Shown here in pieces: positions 1 to 8,715 of a stretch of DNA of 64,000 bases; the stretch's first letter is position 1; every line of letters starts with the position of its first letter. The stretch is from Photobacterium sp. SKA34 (GTDB taxonomy: Bacteria > Pseudomonadota > Gammaproteobacteria > Enterobacterales > Vibrionaceae): the NCBI RefSeq assembly GCF_000153325.1, contig NZ_CH724141.1:692709-756708 (forward strand). The letters run 5' to 3'. The position numbers and the translations under genes were made by a program. The notes under the pieces were generated by a model. It searched no databases. It worked only from the letters and a program-made list of their open reading frames with translations, and had not been told where the DNA came from.

Positions 1-284
1 AAGTTGTTGCAAAAGAAGGCGCTGAATATAACGTGAGAGCTAACGTTATTTGCCCTGGTTACGTTAAAACCCCCTTAGTCGAAAAACAAATACCAGAACA
101 AGCAAAAGAGTTAGGCATCACTGAAGATCAAGTCGTTAAAAATGTGATGTTAAAAGATACAGTTGATGGACAATTTTCAACGATGAAAGACATCGCTCAG
201 GCCGCTGTTGTTTTTGCAAGTTGGGAAACCAATGCCTTAACAGGACAGTCTCTTGTCGTTAGCCATGGCTGGTTTATGCAATAA
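1..284 (+). CDS. bdhA: 3-hydroxybutyrate dehydrogenase, C-terminal part (5' end outside window)
   Basis: This is the C-terminal ~94 residues of a short-chain dehydrogenase; the reading frame is open from base 3 at the window edge, so the start lies upstream. The segment [13 protein letters not shown] is the SDR region after the catalytic Tyr-Lys, and the end ([12 protein letters not shown]) matches the usual C terminus of bacterial D-3-hydroxybutyrate dehydrogenases. The family interconverts D-3-hydroxybutyrate and acetoacetate with NAD in the cytoplasm. The patatin-like gene and acetoacetate decarboxylase downstream support a ketone-body/PHB-related role. The active site itself is not visible here. 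Confidence 0.85.
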   Translation, partial: VVAKEGAEYNVRANVICPGYVKTPLVEKQIPEQAKELGITEDQVVKNVMLKDTVDGQFSTMKDIAQAAVVFASWETNALTGQSLVVSHGWFMQ

Positions 285-382
285 AAATATTCACTGTTTA
301 TTTCACCCTCTGGCTTTGAATCATTATTTAACGGTTCAAAGTCAGTCACACGTATTTAGCCATTTTCTATAAGGCATTATTA

Positions 383-1507
383 ATGCAGAATAAAACCAAT
401 AAGAAAATTGTTTATGTCTTCCAAGGTGGCGGAGCATTAGGCTCTTATCAATTAGGGGCATTTCAAGCGTTAAATGAAAAAGGCTTTACCCCAGATTCTA
501 TTATCGGTATTTCTATTGGTGCGATTAATGCCGCCATTATTGCGGGTAATAAACCAGAAAATAGATTGAAGAATCTTGAGATATTTTGGGAACGAGTAAC
601 CTCCTCTATTTCTTTTTCAAATCTATTCTTTAACTTTAATAATGAAATGAAAAACTGGGCAGATGCACAACAAGCAATCTGGCAAGGTCAACCAGGATTT
701 TTTAAACCTAAATTATGGCCAAGCGAATTTGAAACGTATAAAACATCAGAGTTGAGTTACTATGATACCTCACCATTAAAAGAAACGCTCAATGAACTGA
801 TCGATTTTGACTATTTAAATCAAAAAGAAGTCAGATTAAGTCTCTGTGCGGTCGACCTTGAAAGCGGTGATTTTAAAACGTTCGACAGTTTTAATGAAAC
901 CATTACAGCTGAACATATTATGGCAAGTGGTGCGATGCCACCTGGCTTTCCACCCGTTGAAATTGATGGAAAATATTATATCGATGGTGGGTTATATTCA
1001 AATACCCCTATCATGTCGATATTAGAAAGAATATTGAATAATCCTGATGGTCATCAAAATAAGTTGTGTTTCATGGTCGACTTATTTTCAGCCAAAGGTG
1101 AACTACCAACCAACATGAATGCATTAGCTGAAAGAGTGAAAGATATTCAATTTTCTTCAAGAACTCGAAGAGCATCTTATCTTTATTCAACCTCTAAAAA
1201 CCTGTGTTCTGCAATTACTTACTTAACGCAATTTTTATCTGAAGAGGATAAGAAAGATCAGAAAGTTAAAGAAATAATAAAATTAAGTAATACCAATAGC
1301 CTTGAGATTGTTTATTTAATTTATAAGTCTCAACAGGCTGAGCTTGAAAGCAAAGATTATAACTTCAGCAAAGCAAATTACTATCGCCATCGAGATAATG
1401 GTTACAAAGACACTCTCGCACTTTATCAAAAAGATCATAAACAATGGTTAATCGATGAACATGACAACGATATCCATATTTATACTCTGGATGAAGATCT
1501 TATTTAA
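383..1507 (+). CDS. Patatin-like phospholipase family protein
   Basis: A 374-aa patatin-fold lipid acyl hydrolase. The glycine-rich oxyanion motif GGGALG lies at residues 15-20, the nucleophile Ser44 sits in GISIG, and the second member of the Ser-Asp dyad is in the DGG motif near residue 200. There is no signal peptide, so a cytoplasmic location is likely. It is 19 bases upstream of the acetoacetate decarboxylase and about 100 bases downstream of the 3-hydroxybutyrate dehydrogenase, all on the same strand, which suggests one operon. Patatin-like proteins beside hydroxybutyrate genes are often thought to act on PHB or membrane lipids. The true substrate cannot be read from sequence. Confidence 0.85.
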   Translation: MQNKTNKKIVYVFQGGGALGSYQLGAFQALNEKGFTPDSIIGISIGAINAAIIAGNKPENRLKNLEIFWERVTSSISFSNLFFNFNNEMKNWADAQQAIWQGQPGFFKPKLWPSEFETYKTSELSYYDTSPLKETLNELIDFDYLNQKEVRLSLCAVDLESGDFKTFDSFNETITAEHIMASGAMPPGFPPVEIDGKYYIDGGLYSNTPIMSILERILNNPDGHQNKLCFMVDLFSAKGELPTNMNALAERVKDIQFSSRTRRASYLYSTSKNLCSAITYLTQFLSEEDKKDQKVKEIIKLSNTNSLEIVYLIYKSQQAELESKDYNFSKANYYRHRDNGYKDTLALYQKDHKQWLIDEHDNDIHIYTLDEDLI

Positions 1508-1526
1508 CAATATATAGAGATAATAT

Positions 1527-2270
1527 ATGAAAATAGAGCAAATAAAAAATAATGCTTTTTCTATGCCGATCACAACCCCCTCGGCACCTCTCATCGACTA
1601 TAAATTTAAAGATAGAGAGTATCTGATCATCTCTTATGAAACTGACATCGAATTATTAAAAGAAGTGGTGCCAGAGCCCTTAAAAGTGATCAGTAATGTC
1701 GTGCATTTTGAATTTATGAAAATGCCAGATTCCGCTGGGTTTGGGAGCTTTAAAGAATCAGGTCAAGTGATTGAAGTTGAGTACAATGGCAGAATAGGAC
1801 TTTATAGTCACCTGATGTTTGTCGATGATGTTGCCTCTATTATTGCAGGTAGAGAGATTTGGGGATTTCCTAAAAAATACGGGTTTCCATCACTCGATAT
1901 CGATGTTGATACTCTCACAGGGCGATTAAAATACAATCAAACCGAAATCGCTATAGGCACAATGGGCTATAAATATTATGAAGGTGATATTGCTTCAACA
2001 AAATCAGCACTCGAAACCACACCTAATTATATTTTAAAAGTGATACCCAGTGTGACAGGAAAAGGCACGGACGTTTGCCAATTAATTGAGTATTACATGG
2101 CAGATGTTAACGTTAAAGGCGTATGGACAGGTCCTGCAGCGCTTGAGTTGTTCGAACATGCCTTAGCGCCGATAGCTCAACTACCTATCAAAAAAGTCGT
2201 TGGTGGTAAGCATCAAATCGTCGATTTTACGCTTTCATACGGTAACGTTTTGTTCGATTATCTAAAATAG
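1527..2270 (+). CDS. adc: Acetoacetate decarboxylase family protein
   Basis: A 247-aa protein of the acetoacetate decarboxylase family, which converts acetoacetate to acetone and CO2 by Schiff-base chemistry. The catalytic lysine region is seen as GFPKKYGF with Lys116/Lys117. Length is normal for the family. It follows the patatin gene closely, and the dehydrogenase product upstream is acetoacetate, so the three genes form a plausible 3-hydroxybutyrate-to-acetone route. A decayed copy of codons ~162-189 of this gene is present at 14391-14475, on the far side of the proteorhodopsin operon. Confidence 0.9.
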   Translation: MKIEQIKNNAFSMPITTPSAPLIDYKFKDREYLIISYETDIELLKEVVPEPLKVISNVVHFEFMKMPDSAGFGSFKESGQVIEVEYNGRIGLYSHLMFVDDVASIIAGREIWGFPKKYGFPSLDIDVDTLTGRLKYNQTEIAIGTMGYKYYEGDIASTKSALETTPNYILKVIPSVTGKGTDVCQLIEYYMADVNVKGVWTGPAALELFEHALAPIAQLPIKKVVGGKHQIVDFTLSYGNVLFDYLK

Positions 2271-2373
2271 TTTTTTTCTAAATTCATTACTATTAATACA
2301 TTTATCCCTAAGAAAATCATCAGATAATACTAGCGTTATCCTCATGCATCAGAGCGGGAATAACGACATAGCT

Positions 2374-2393
2374 TATGTGATGATTTTCTCATT
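2374..2393. promoter_or_regulatory. Possible CRP-type site
   Basis: TGTGA, six bases, then TCTCA resembles the CRP consensus TGTGA-N6-TCACA with one mismatch in the right arm. It lies ~220 bases upstream of the transporter start. In E. coli btsT expression depends on cAMP-CRP, which fits, but a single near match in AT-rich DNA is weak evidence. Confidence 0.3.
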
Positions 2394-2464
2394 TCGCAGA
2401 TCGTCATTTATCAATGACACTAGCTATTTCATCAACTCTCTATCTCTCTTTGGCTATAAACCAA

Positions 2465-2512
2465 ACCACTTAACCCCCTCTGTAACCACTCATCGCACTA
2501 TCCTGCCACTCA
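2465..2512 (+). promoter_or_regulatory. Three direct repeats of a BtsR/LytTR-type box
   Basis: ACCACTTA (2465-2472), ACCACTCA (2485-2492) and GCCACTCA (2505-2512) are spaced exactly 20 bases apart. As I recall, E. coli BtsR (YehT) binds direct repeats of ACC(G/A)CT(C/T)A with a 13-base spacer; here spacers are 12 bases. The boxes end ~80 bases before the transporter ATG, and the genes for a LytS/LytTR pair follow the transporter, so they are very likely the response-regulator binding sites. Confidence 0.7.
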
Positions 2513-2593
2513 CCTATTAACTAAATGCAGCTAACTAAAAAGGCAAATACCATACACCCTAGCTTCCCCCCTACAATATTAAGGACAATTGCT

Positions 2594-4078
2594 ATGATGT
2601 GGTTTCTGACCTGTGTCGCCGCGCTTATCGGTGGCTATTTTATTTACGGTGCTTTCGTAGAGAAAGTATTCGGCATAAAAGAACACCGTAAAACCCCTGC
2701 ACATACCAAAACAGATGGTGTCGACTTTGTTCCTATGTCGACAAAACGTGTCTACCTCGTTCAGCTACTCAACATCGCCGGTGTCGGTCCTATATTTGGT
2801 CCTATTATGGGTGCGCTGTATGGCCCAGCTGCCATGCTCTGGATTGTGGTTGGCTGTATTTTCGCAGGTGCCGTTCACGATTACTTCTCTGGTATGTTGT
2901 CTATCCGTAATGGTGGCGCATCAGTACCGAGCATTACAGGTCGTTACTTAGGCAATGGCGCAAAACACTTTATGAACCTTTTTGCCATTGTTCTACTCTT
3001 ACTTGTTGGTGTGGTCTTTGTTTCTGCTCCTGCCGATATGATCACTAATCTTATCAACGACCAAACCAGCCTAAGCGTTAACGTAACCACCATGGTTGTG
3101 CTTATTTTTGGCTACTACATTCTGGCAACGATTGTGCCTGTCGATAAGATCATTGGTCGCTTCTACCCATTATTTGGTGCACTTCTAATTTTCATGTCTG
3201 TGGGCTTAATGGCAGCCATTGCTTTCTCTAGTGAACATACCGTAATGGGTGATTTCAAAGTGAGCGAAATGTTCACTAACTTAAACCCGAATGACATGCC
3301 GCTATGGCCTGCATTGTTCATTACGATCGCTTGTGGTGCTATCTCTGGTTTCCATGCGACACAATCGCCATTAATGGCGCGCTGTATGCACAATGAGAAA
3401 AATGGCCGCTTCGTATTCTACGGTGCCATGATCGGTGAAGGTGTGATTGCACTAATTTGGTGTGCTATTGCCCTATCTTTCTTCGGCTCGCTTGAGTCAC
3501 TTTCTGAAGCAGTGAAAAATGGTGGCCCAGGTAACGTAGTTTACAGTGCATCCTTTGGTTTACTGGGTACCTTTGGTGGCATCTTGGCGTTCTTAGGTGT
3601 TGTGATTCTGCCTATTACCTCTGGTGATACTGCGTTTCGTTCAAGCCGTTTGATCCTAGCTGAGTACTTCAGCGTTGAACAAAAAACACTGCGTAATCGT
3701 CTACTAATGGCTATTCCATTGTTTGTAATAGGTGGCATTTTAACCCAAGTCGATTTCGGGATTATTTGGCGTTACTTCGGATTTGCTAACCAAACCACGG
3801 CTGTAATGATGTTGTGGACGGCTTCTGCTTACTTACTACGCCATAATAAGTTGCACTGGATCACGACAGTTCCAGCCATCTTTATGACCACAGTGTGTGT
3901 AACCTTCATTCTAAATAACAGCACATTAGGTTTCGGCTTACCAATGCAGATCTCAACCATCGTCGGTATTGTATTCTCACTATTCGTAACAGGTTATGTA
4001 ATAAAAATCTCGAAAGGAAAAGGTGATACCGACTTTGCTGATGAGGAAGAAATTAAAACAACGTCAGAAACGGCATAA
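2594..4078 (+). CDS. cstA: CstA/BtsT-family carbon-starvation (pyruvate/peptide) transporter
   Basis: A polytopic inner-membrane protein of the CstA family with the conserved GVGPIFGPIMGA and VHDYFSGM segments near the N terminus and many hydrophobic helices. At ~494 residues it is shorter than E. coli CstA/BtsT (~700) but matches the short form common in Vibrionaceae. The ATG at 2594 is chosen because AAGGAC precedes it and the hydrophobic conserved region starts at once; an upstream ATG at 2525 lacks such a site. E. coli BtsT is a pyruvate/H+ symporter activated by BtsSR. The kinase and regulator genes follow here and three BtsR-like boxes precede it, so a BtsT-like pyruvate role is the best inference. 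Confidence 0.88.
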   Translation: MMWFLTCVAALIGGYFIYGAFVEKVFGIKEHRKTPAHTKTDGVDFVPMSTKRVYLVQLLNIAGVGPIFGPIMGALYGPAAMLWIVVGCIFAGAVHDYFSGMLSIRNGGASVPSITGRYLGNGAKHFMNLFAIVLLLLVGVVFVSAPADMITNLINDQTSLSVNVTTMVVLIFGYYILATIVPVDKIIGRFYPLFGALLIFMSVGLMAAIAFSSEHTVMGDFKVSEMFTNLNPNDMPLWPALFITIACGAISGFHATQSPLMARCMHNEKNGRFVFYGAMIGEGVIALIWCAIALSFFGSLESLSEAVKNGGPGNVVYSASFGLLGTFGGILAFLGVVILPITSGDTAFRSSRLILAEYFSVEQKTLRNRLLMAIPLFVIGGILTQVDFGIIWRYFGFANQTTAVMMLWTASAYLLRHNKLHWITTVPAIFMTTVCVTFILNNSTLGFGLPMQISTIVGIVFSLFVTGYVIKISKGKGDTDFADEEEIKTTSETA

Positions 4079-4113
4079 TCACACACATAAATGTGCTTGA
4101 TTCCTCAATCTAA

Positions 4114-4139
4114 GAGCCTGCGCACCGCAGGCTTTTTTT
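4114..4139 (+). terminator. Rho-independent terminator after cstA
   Basis: GCCTGC, five-base loop, GCAGGC, then seven T. It ends the transporter transcript and suggests the two-component genes have their own promoter or rely on readthrough. Confidence 0.8.
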
Positions 4140-4182
4140 GTTTGCCTTACAATCGCGCATTATTTTTATCATGAGCGCCAAT

Positions 4183-5853
4183 ATGGAATTGATTGTCTCT
4201 TTGCTACAGCAAATGTGTGTTTACTTAGTACTGGCTTATATGCTGAGTAAAACCCCCATTATTTTACCTTTGTTGAGCATTTCTTCTCGTTTAAGCCATA
4301 AGCTGATTTGTTACGTGCTGTTTTCTGGTTTTTGTATTCTCGGTACCTACTTCGGCTTACATATCGACGATGCAATTGCGAACACCCGTGCTATTGGTGC
4401 CGTTATGGGGGGGCTTTTTGGCGGTCCTGTGGTGGGTTTTGCTGTTGGTCTAACGGGCGGTATTCATCGTTATACTCTTGGTGGCTTTACCGACCTTGCC
4501 TGTACCATTTCGACCACTGCTGAAGGCTTAATTGGAGGTTTACTCCATGTTTACCTGCTTAAACGTAACAAAGGCGCATTGTTATTTAACCCTTGCATGG
4601 TGTTTGGTGTCACCTTTGTTGCTGAAGTCGTGCAGATGATCATCTTAATCACTGTCGCCAAACCTTTTGACCAAACCTATGAGCTCGTTTCTACCATTGC
4701 AGTTCCAATGATCATAGCCAATTCCGTAGGTGCGGCACTGTTTATGAGTATTCTGCAAGATCGTAAAACAATCTTTGAAAAATACTCTGCGGCCTTTTCT
4801 CGCCGTGCTTTAACCATTGCAGATCGCTCGGTCGGTATTCTTAGTACTGGCTTTAACAGTGACAATGCCAATAAGATCGCCCGTATTATTTATGAAGAAA
4901 CCAAGGTCGGTGCCGTTGCGATCACAGACCAAGAAAAACTCTTAGCTTTTGTGGGGATCGGGGATGATCACCATAAGCCAGATACCCCTATCTCTTCACA
5001 AAGCACTTTAGATTCGATTGAACAAAATGACATCATCTACCTTGATGGCCGTGAATCCCCTTATCAATGCTCTCTCGCCCATGACTGTAAACTTGGTTCG
5101 GCACTGATCATTCCACTACGCGCAGGCAATCAAGTTGTCGGCACTATTAAGTTGTATGAGCCAAAACGTAAACTGTTTTCAACCGCTAACATGTCAATGG
5201 CAGAAGGTATTGCGCAGCTACTATCAAGCCAAATTCTTTACGGTGACTACTTGCAGCAACAAACCTTATTATCACAAGCCGAAATTAAACTGCTACATGC
5301 GCAAGTAAATCCTCACTTCTTGTTTAATGCACTTAATACCATCAGTGCTATCACAAGGCGCGATCCAGATAAAGCCCGAGAGCTTATTCAAAACTTATCG
5401 CAATTTTTCCGTAGTAACTTAAAGCAAAACATTAATACCGTGACGTTACGAGAAGAGTTGGAACACGTAAACGCCTATCTCACTATAGAAAAAGCCCGTT
5501 TTACTGATCGCCTTGACGTTGAAATCAATATTCAACATGAATTACTTGATACCAAACTGCCCAGTTTTACACTTCAACCTCTGGTAGAGAACGCTATCAA
5601 ACATGGTATTTCTACTCTGTTAAAAGGTGGAATAGTGAAGATTTATAGCCAACCTCACCCATTGGGCTACGAAATCACGGTTGAAGATAATGCAGGAAGT
5701 TATCAGCCACCAGCAGATAGCCATGTCGGATTGGGAATGGAGATAGTCGATAAACGCCTATCCAATCAATTTGGTCGTGATTCAGCGCTAAAAATCACAT
5801 GCACACAGCACCAATTTACCCAAATAAGTTTTATTATCCCAAAGGCACAATAA
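4183..5853 (+). CDS. btsS: LytS-type sensor histidine kinase (BtsS-like)
   Basis: An inner-membrane sensor kinase of the LytS/YehU class. The N-terminal ~190 residues are several hydrophobic helices with the 5TM-5TMR-type glycine-rich stretch; a GAF-like region follows, then the His_kinase domain with His378 in NPHFLFN and the ATP-lid N box LVENAIKHG. In E. coli BtsS is a high-affinity pyruvate sensor. The response regulator starts 31 bases downstream. I chose ATG 4183 because upstream in-frame starts overlap the cstA terminator; 4171 is an alternative. Confidence 0.85.
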   Translation: MELIVSLLQQMCVYLVLAYMLSKTPIILPLLSISSRLSHKLICYVLFSGFCILGTYFGLHIDDAIANTRAIGAVMGGLFGGPVVGFAVGLTGGIHRYTLGGFTDLACTISTTAEGLIGGLLHVYLLKRNKGALLFNPCMVFGVTFVAEVVQMIILITVAKPFDQTYELVSTIAVPMIIANSVGAALFMSILQDRKTIFEKYSAAFSRRALTIADRSVGILSTGFNSDNANKIARIIYEETKVGAVAITDQEKLLAFVGIGDDHHKPDTPISSQSTLDSIEQNDIIYLDGRESPYQCSLAHDCKLGSALIIPLRAGNQVVGTIKLYEPKRKLFSTANMSMAEGIAQLLSSQILYGDYLQQQTLLSQAEIKLLHAQVNPHFLFNALNTISAITRRDPDKARELIQNLSQFFRSNLKQNINTVTLREELEHVNAYLTIEKARFTDRLDVEINIQHELLDTKLPSFTLQPLVENAIKHGISTLLKGGIVKIYSQPHPLGYEITVEDNAGSYQPPADSHVGLGMEIVDKRLSNQFGRDSALKITCTQHQFTQISFIIPKAQ

Positions 5854-5884
5854 GTACTGCAAAGCACATAAAAGGTAAGGATGG

Positions 5885-6610
5885 ATGTTAACTGCTCTTG
5901 TCATTGATGATGAACAATTTGCCCGTGAAGAGCTGGCAGAATTATTGGAAGAAACAGGCTATGTTACAGTGATTGGTGAAGCGCCAAACGCTATTATTGG
6001 GCTGAAGAAAATCAATGAGCTAAAGCCAGATATTGTCTTTGTTGATATTCAAATGCCACAAGTAACAGGTATTGAACTATTAAGCATGCTCGACCCTGAA
6101 ACTATGCCCTATGTGGTGTTTGTAACCGCTTACGATCACTATGCTATTCAAGCGTTTGAAGAAAATGCTTTTGATTATTTATTGAAGCCTGTTAATCCAA
6201 GTCGTTTAACCAAAACAGTGAGTCGTTTACATAAAGTGATACAACAATCAACGCCTCAGCAAGCCATCTCCGCTATTGCACCGAATAAGCTCGATCAAAT
6301 CCCCTGTATCGGTCATAACCGTATTGTGATTCTTACCACCGACACAGTGGAATGTGCCTATAGCGATATCAGTGGTGTACAAGTACGTTCCAATAATCAA
6401 ACCACCAGCACACAGCTCACCTTAAAAACATTGGAAGAAAAAACACCGTTAGTGCGTTGTCATCGTCAGTATCTAGTGAATATCAAGATGATCAGTGAAA
6501 TTAGGTTATTAGAAAATGGATTAGCTGAAATTATCACAAAAACAGGGTATGAACTTCCAGTTAGCCGTCGCTATCTTTCAATACTTAAAAAGCTGCTCGG
6601 TATTTTGTAA
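5885..6610 (+). CDS. btsR: LytTR-family response regulator (BtsR-like)
   Basis: A 241-aa response regulator: an N-terminal receiver domain with acidic pair DDE at residues 8-10 and phospho-acceptor Asp54 in FVDIQMP, the conserved Lys in LLKPV, then a C-terminal LytTR DNA-binding domain (VRCHRQYLVN motif). It pairs with the kinase just upstream. Its likely target is the transporter promoter, where three ACCACT-type boxes are found. AAGGTAAGG precedes the ATG. Confidence 0.88.
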   Translation: MLTALVIDDEQFAREELAELLEETGYVTVIGEAPNAIIGLKKINELKPDIVFVDIQMPQVTGIELLSMLDPETMPYVVFVTAYDHYAIQAFEENAFDYLLKPVNPSRLTKTVSRLHKVIQQSTPQQAISAIAPNKLDQIPCIGHNRIVILTTDTVECAYSDISGVQVRSNNQTTSTQLTLKTLEEKTPLVRCHRQYLVNIKMISEIRLLENGLAEIITKTGYELPVSRRYLSILKKLLGIL

Positions 6611-6770
6611 AAAGCACATTGCTTTAGTTTGATAAACGGCCTTTTAAACAAGTCAATTTGCATATAGGACTATTTTTCTACATTGATACAATGAAAAATT
6701 TAATAAAAAATAGTTGTAGCGATATCAACTGCTAGATTTGAATAAGAAAGACGTATCAAAGGAATGAGCC

Positions 6771-7847
6771 ATGAAAACAATAGCAGCTATATTACTTGTT
6801 TGTATCTCTCTATCTGCATATTCAAGCCAATACAACGCAATAGAAATTGCGAATAACTTTCAAATCCCTTGGGGAGTGGAATTTGTTAATGAAAAACAAG
6901 CTATCGTAAATGAAAAAAATGGCACTGTTTTATTACTCGATATTACCTCTGGTAATAAACAGTTCCTCTTCAAGGTTCCAGACGTTGATAGTCATGGCCA
7001 AGGTGGTTTGTTGGATGTTGCGCTTGCGCCAAATTCAGATGTAAATCACCCAATACTCTTCTTTACCTATAGTAAATCGACTCCAAAAGGCACCACTGTC
7101 GCACTTGCCACAGCAACATTACAAAATAATAAACTAGAGGGCTGGAAAGATGTTTTCGTTGCCGATGCCATGACCAGCACTGGTCGTCACTTTGGTAGCC
7201 GTATTGCATTTGTTGACGATAAGGTTTACTTCTCAATTGGTGATCGCGGTGTGCGTGACAATGGACAAGATCTTCAAACTCATGCTGGTTCTATCATTCG
7301 CTTGAATCTCGATGGTTCCATTCCTGCAGATAATCCCTTTAAAACAAGTAAAGAAAAACCTGAAATCTGGAGTTACGGACACAGGAATCCTCAAGGCCTG
7401 TTTTATGACAAATCAACAAAACAACTCTGGTCAATTGAGCATGGGCCTCGTGGCGGTGATGAAATTAATTTGATTAAAAAAGGGGCTAACTACGGCTGGG
7501 CAAAGGTGTCTCATGGCGAAGAATATTGGGGACCAATCGCAGTAGGTGAAGCAACCTCATTACCTAAGATGAAAGATCCGAAACTGGTCTATATTCCTTC
7601 AATAGCACCAAGCAACATGTTGATCTATATGGGAAATAAGTATCCTTCCTTGAAGGGTAAAATCTTAGCGGGTGCGCTTAAATTGGCTCACATTAATGTG
7701 GTATCAATTAAAGACGGTAAGCTGACTGAATCTTCTCGATTAATGAGAGAACTCGGTGAACGTATCAGAGATATCACGATTAGCCCTGATGGCTATCTCT
7801 ATTTTTCGACAGACAGCGGTAAGATTTTCAAGCTGGAAGAAAAATAA
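6771..7847 (+). CDS. PQQ-dependent sugar dehydrogenase family protein (secreted)
   Basis: A 358-aa protein with a signal peptide (residues ~1-19, ending AYSS) and a six-bladed beta-propeller of the glucose/sorbosone dehydrogenase (YliI-like) family. Typical motifs are present: IPWGVEF, GGLLDVAL, GSRIAF, YGHRNPQGL and EHGPRGGDEIN. It would oxidise sugars in the periplasm with PQQ as cofactor. AAAGGAATGA precedes the ATG. It is convergent with the retinal operon, 16 bases apart. No PQQ synthesis genes are in the window. Confidence 0.88.
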   Translation: MKTIAAILLVCISLSAYSSQYNAIEIANNFQIPWGVEFVNEKQAIVNEKNGTVLLLDITSGNKQFLFKVPDVDSHGQGGLLDVALAPNSDVNHPILFFTYSKSTPKGTTVALATATLQNNKLEGWKDVFVADAMTSTGRHFGSRIAFVDDKVYFSIGDRGVRDNGQDLQTHAGSIIRLNLDGSIPADNPFKTSKEKPEIWSYGHRNPQGLFYDKSTKQLWSIEHGPRGGDEINLIKKGANYGWAKVSHGEEYWGPIAVGEATSLPKMKDPKLVYIPSIAPSNMLIYMGNKYPSLKGKILAGALKLAHINVVSIKDGKLTESSRLMRELGERIRDITISPDGYLYFSTDSGKIFKLEEK

Positions 7848-7863
7848 TCAATAGAATGACGAT

Positions 7864-8715
7864 TCATCGGCTCTTTTTACTTTTTGAAAGTGCGATAACA
7901 AACATATGGGGAACCGTTAGCGAAGCGAGCCCCCAAAACAATGTTTGTAACGATTTATCTTCAATCGGGTAGACTGACTCTATAGATAGAAACAATCCAA
8001 TGAGTAGTATATAAGTCATTATTAATAACAAAGATAAAAATCGGATAGAAAAATCTTGTCTGGTGACGATACTTGGCAAATATTCAGCATAATGACGATA
8101 GCTATGAAGTAGGCAAAAGTAACAAGCGAAATAAATAAACGGCGATGCCGCAGCACTAATAATAACTAACAGTAGACCTTCAACAACATTGGCTTTATTT
8201 GGCCTACACAACAATAATATGGTACCGGCTAAACACCACACCACAAATAACCACATTACGTCAGAGAAGTCATACCCTGTCAGTAATAAAAAAAGTCTCA
8301 TGGTTTCTGAAGGATGGAAAATAACTGGCAGAGCGATAATGATGCCCCCCAAACCAATACATTGAAACCTTGACCTCGCTCGCTGTTCTCCCCAGTCGGC
8401 GCCAAAATGGTACGCCGATACCAACAAAAACAGAATAAAAGAAAGCAATGGTGAGATAACCCACCCTAAATAAACCACCATAGACAATACTAAATAGCCA
8501 AGCAAAAACAGCCATGTCGACGTCTTTTTAAATGACACGCTTTTTAAAGTAATCCATGGGTCAAGCAAACCGTGTGGCAGACCGATGAACAAAACCATTA
8601 ACATCACAGGCCAAAACATCGCCCAATGCTCAACAAGTAAAACCAGTGGAAGTGCACACAGCAAAAAACACACAGGTTTCTGCTTTATCACACTGCTCCA
8701 ATCCGCTTTAACCAC
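7864..8715 (-). CDS. blh: Brp/Blh-type beta-carotene 15,15'-dioxygenase
   Basis: A very hydrophobic ~283-aa membrane protein with the Blh signature GLPHGLLDPW near the N terminus, SAYHFGADWGE in the middle, and a later HSYRHYAEY. These His clusters are the family's iron ligands. Blh cleaves beta-carotene to two retinals, the chromophore of the proteorhodopsin in this operon. It is the last gene of the operon. The GTG at 8715 is chosen because AGAGG lies nine bases upstream and it overlaps the end of crtY by 8 bases; a GTG at 8757 would give a longer form with no clear binding site. Confidence 0.88.
   Translation of the reverse strand: MVKADWSSVIKQKPVCFLLCALPLVLLVEHWAMFWPVMLMVLFIGLPHGLLDPWITLKSVSFKKTSTWLFLLGYLVLSMVVYLGWVISPLLSFILFLLVSAYHFGADWGEQRARSRFQCIGLGGIIIALPVIFHPSETMRLFLLLTGYDFSDVMWLFVVWCLAGTILLLCRPNKANVVEGLLLVIISAAASPFIYFACYFCLLHSYRHYAEYLPSIVTRQDFSIRFLSLLLIMTYILLIGLFLSIESVYPIEDKSLQTLFWGLASLTVPHMFVIALSKSKKSR

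Larger units (their letters stand above)
2271..2593. other. Intergenic region upstream of the CstA/BtsT transporter
   Basis: No gene is seen in these ~320 bases. The region carries a CRP-like half-symmetric site and three direct repeats of a LytTR-type box, both listed separately, and a Shine-Dalgarno-like AAGGAC just before the transporter ATG. Confidence 0.6.

Noticed and set aside
2715..2951. A 78-codon plus-strand frame inside the transporter gene
   Set aside because: It lies in another frame of a strongly supported membrane-protein gene and has no start signal of its own.
8270..8515. Minus-strand frame of 81 codons inside blh
   Set aside because: A shadow frame within a gene whose own frame carries the family motifs.
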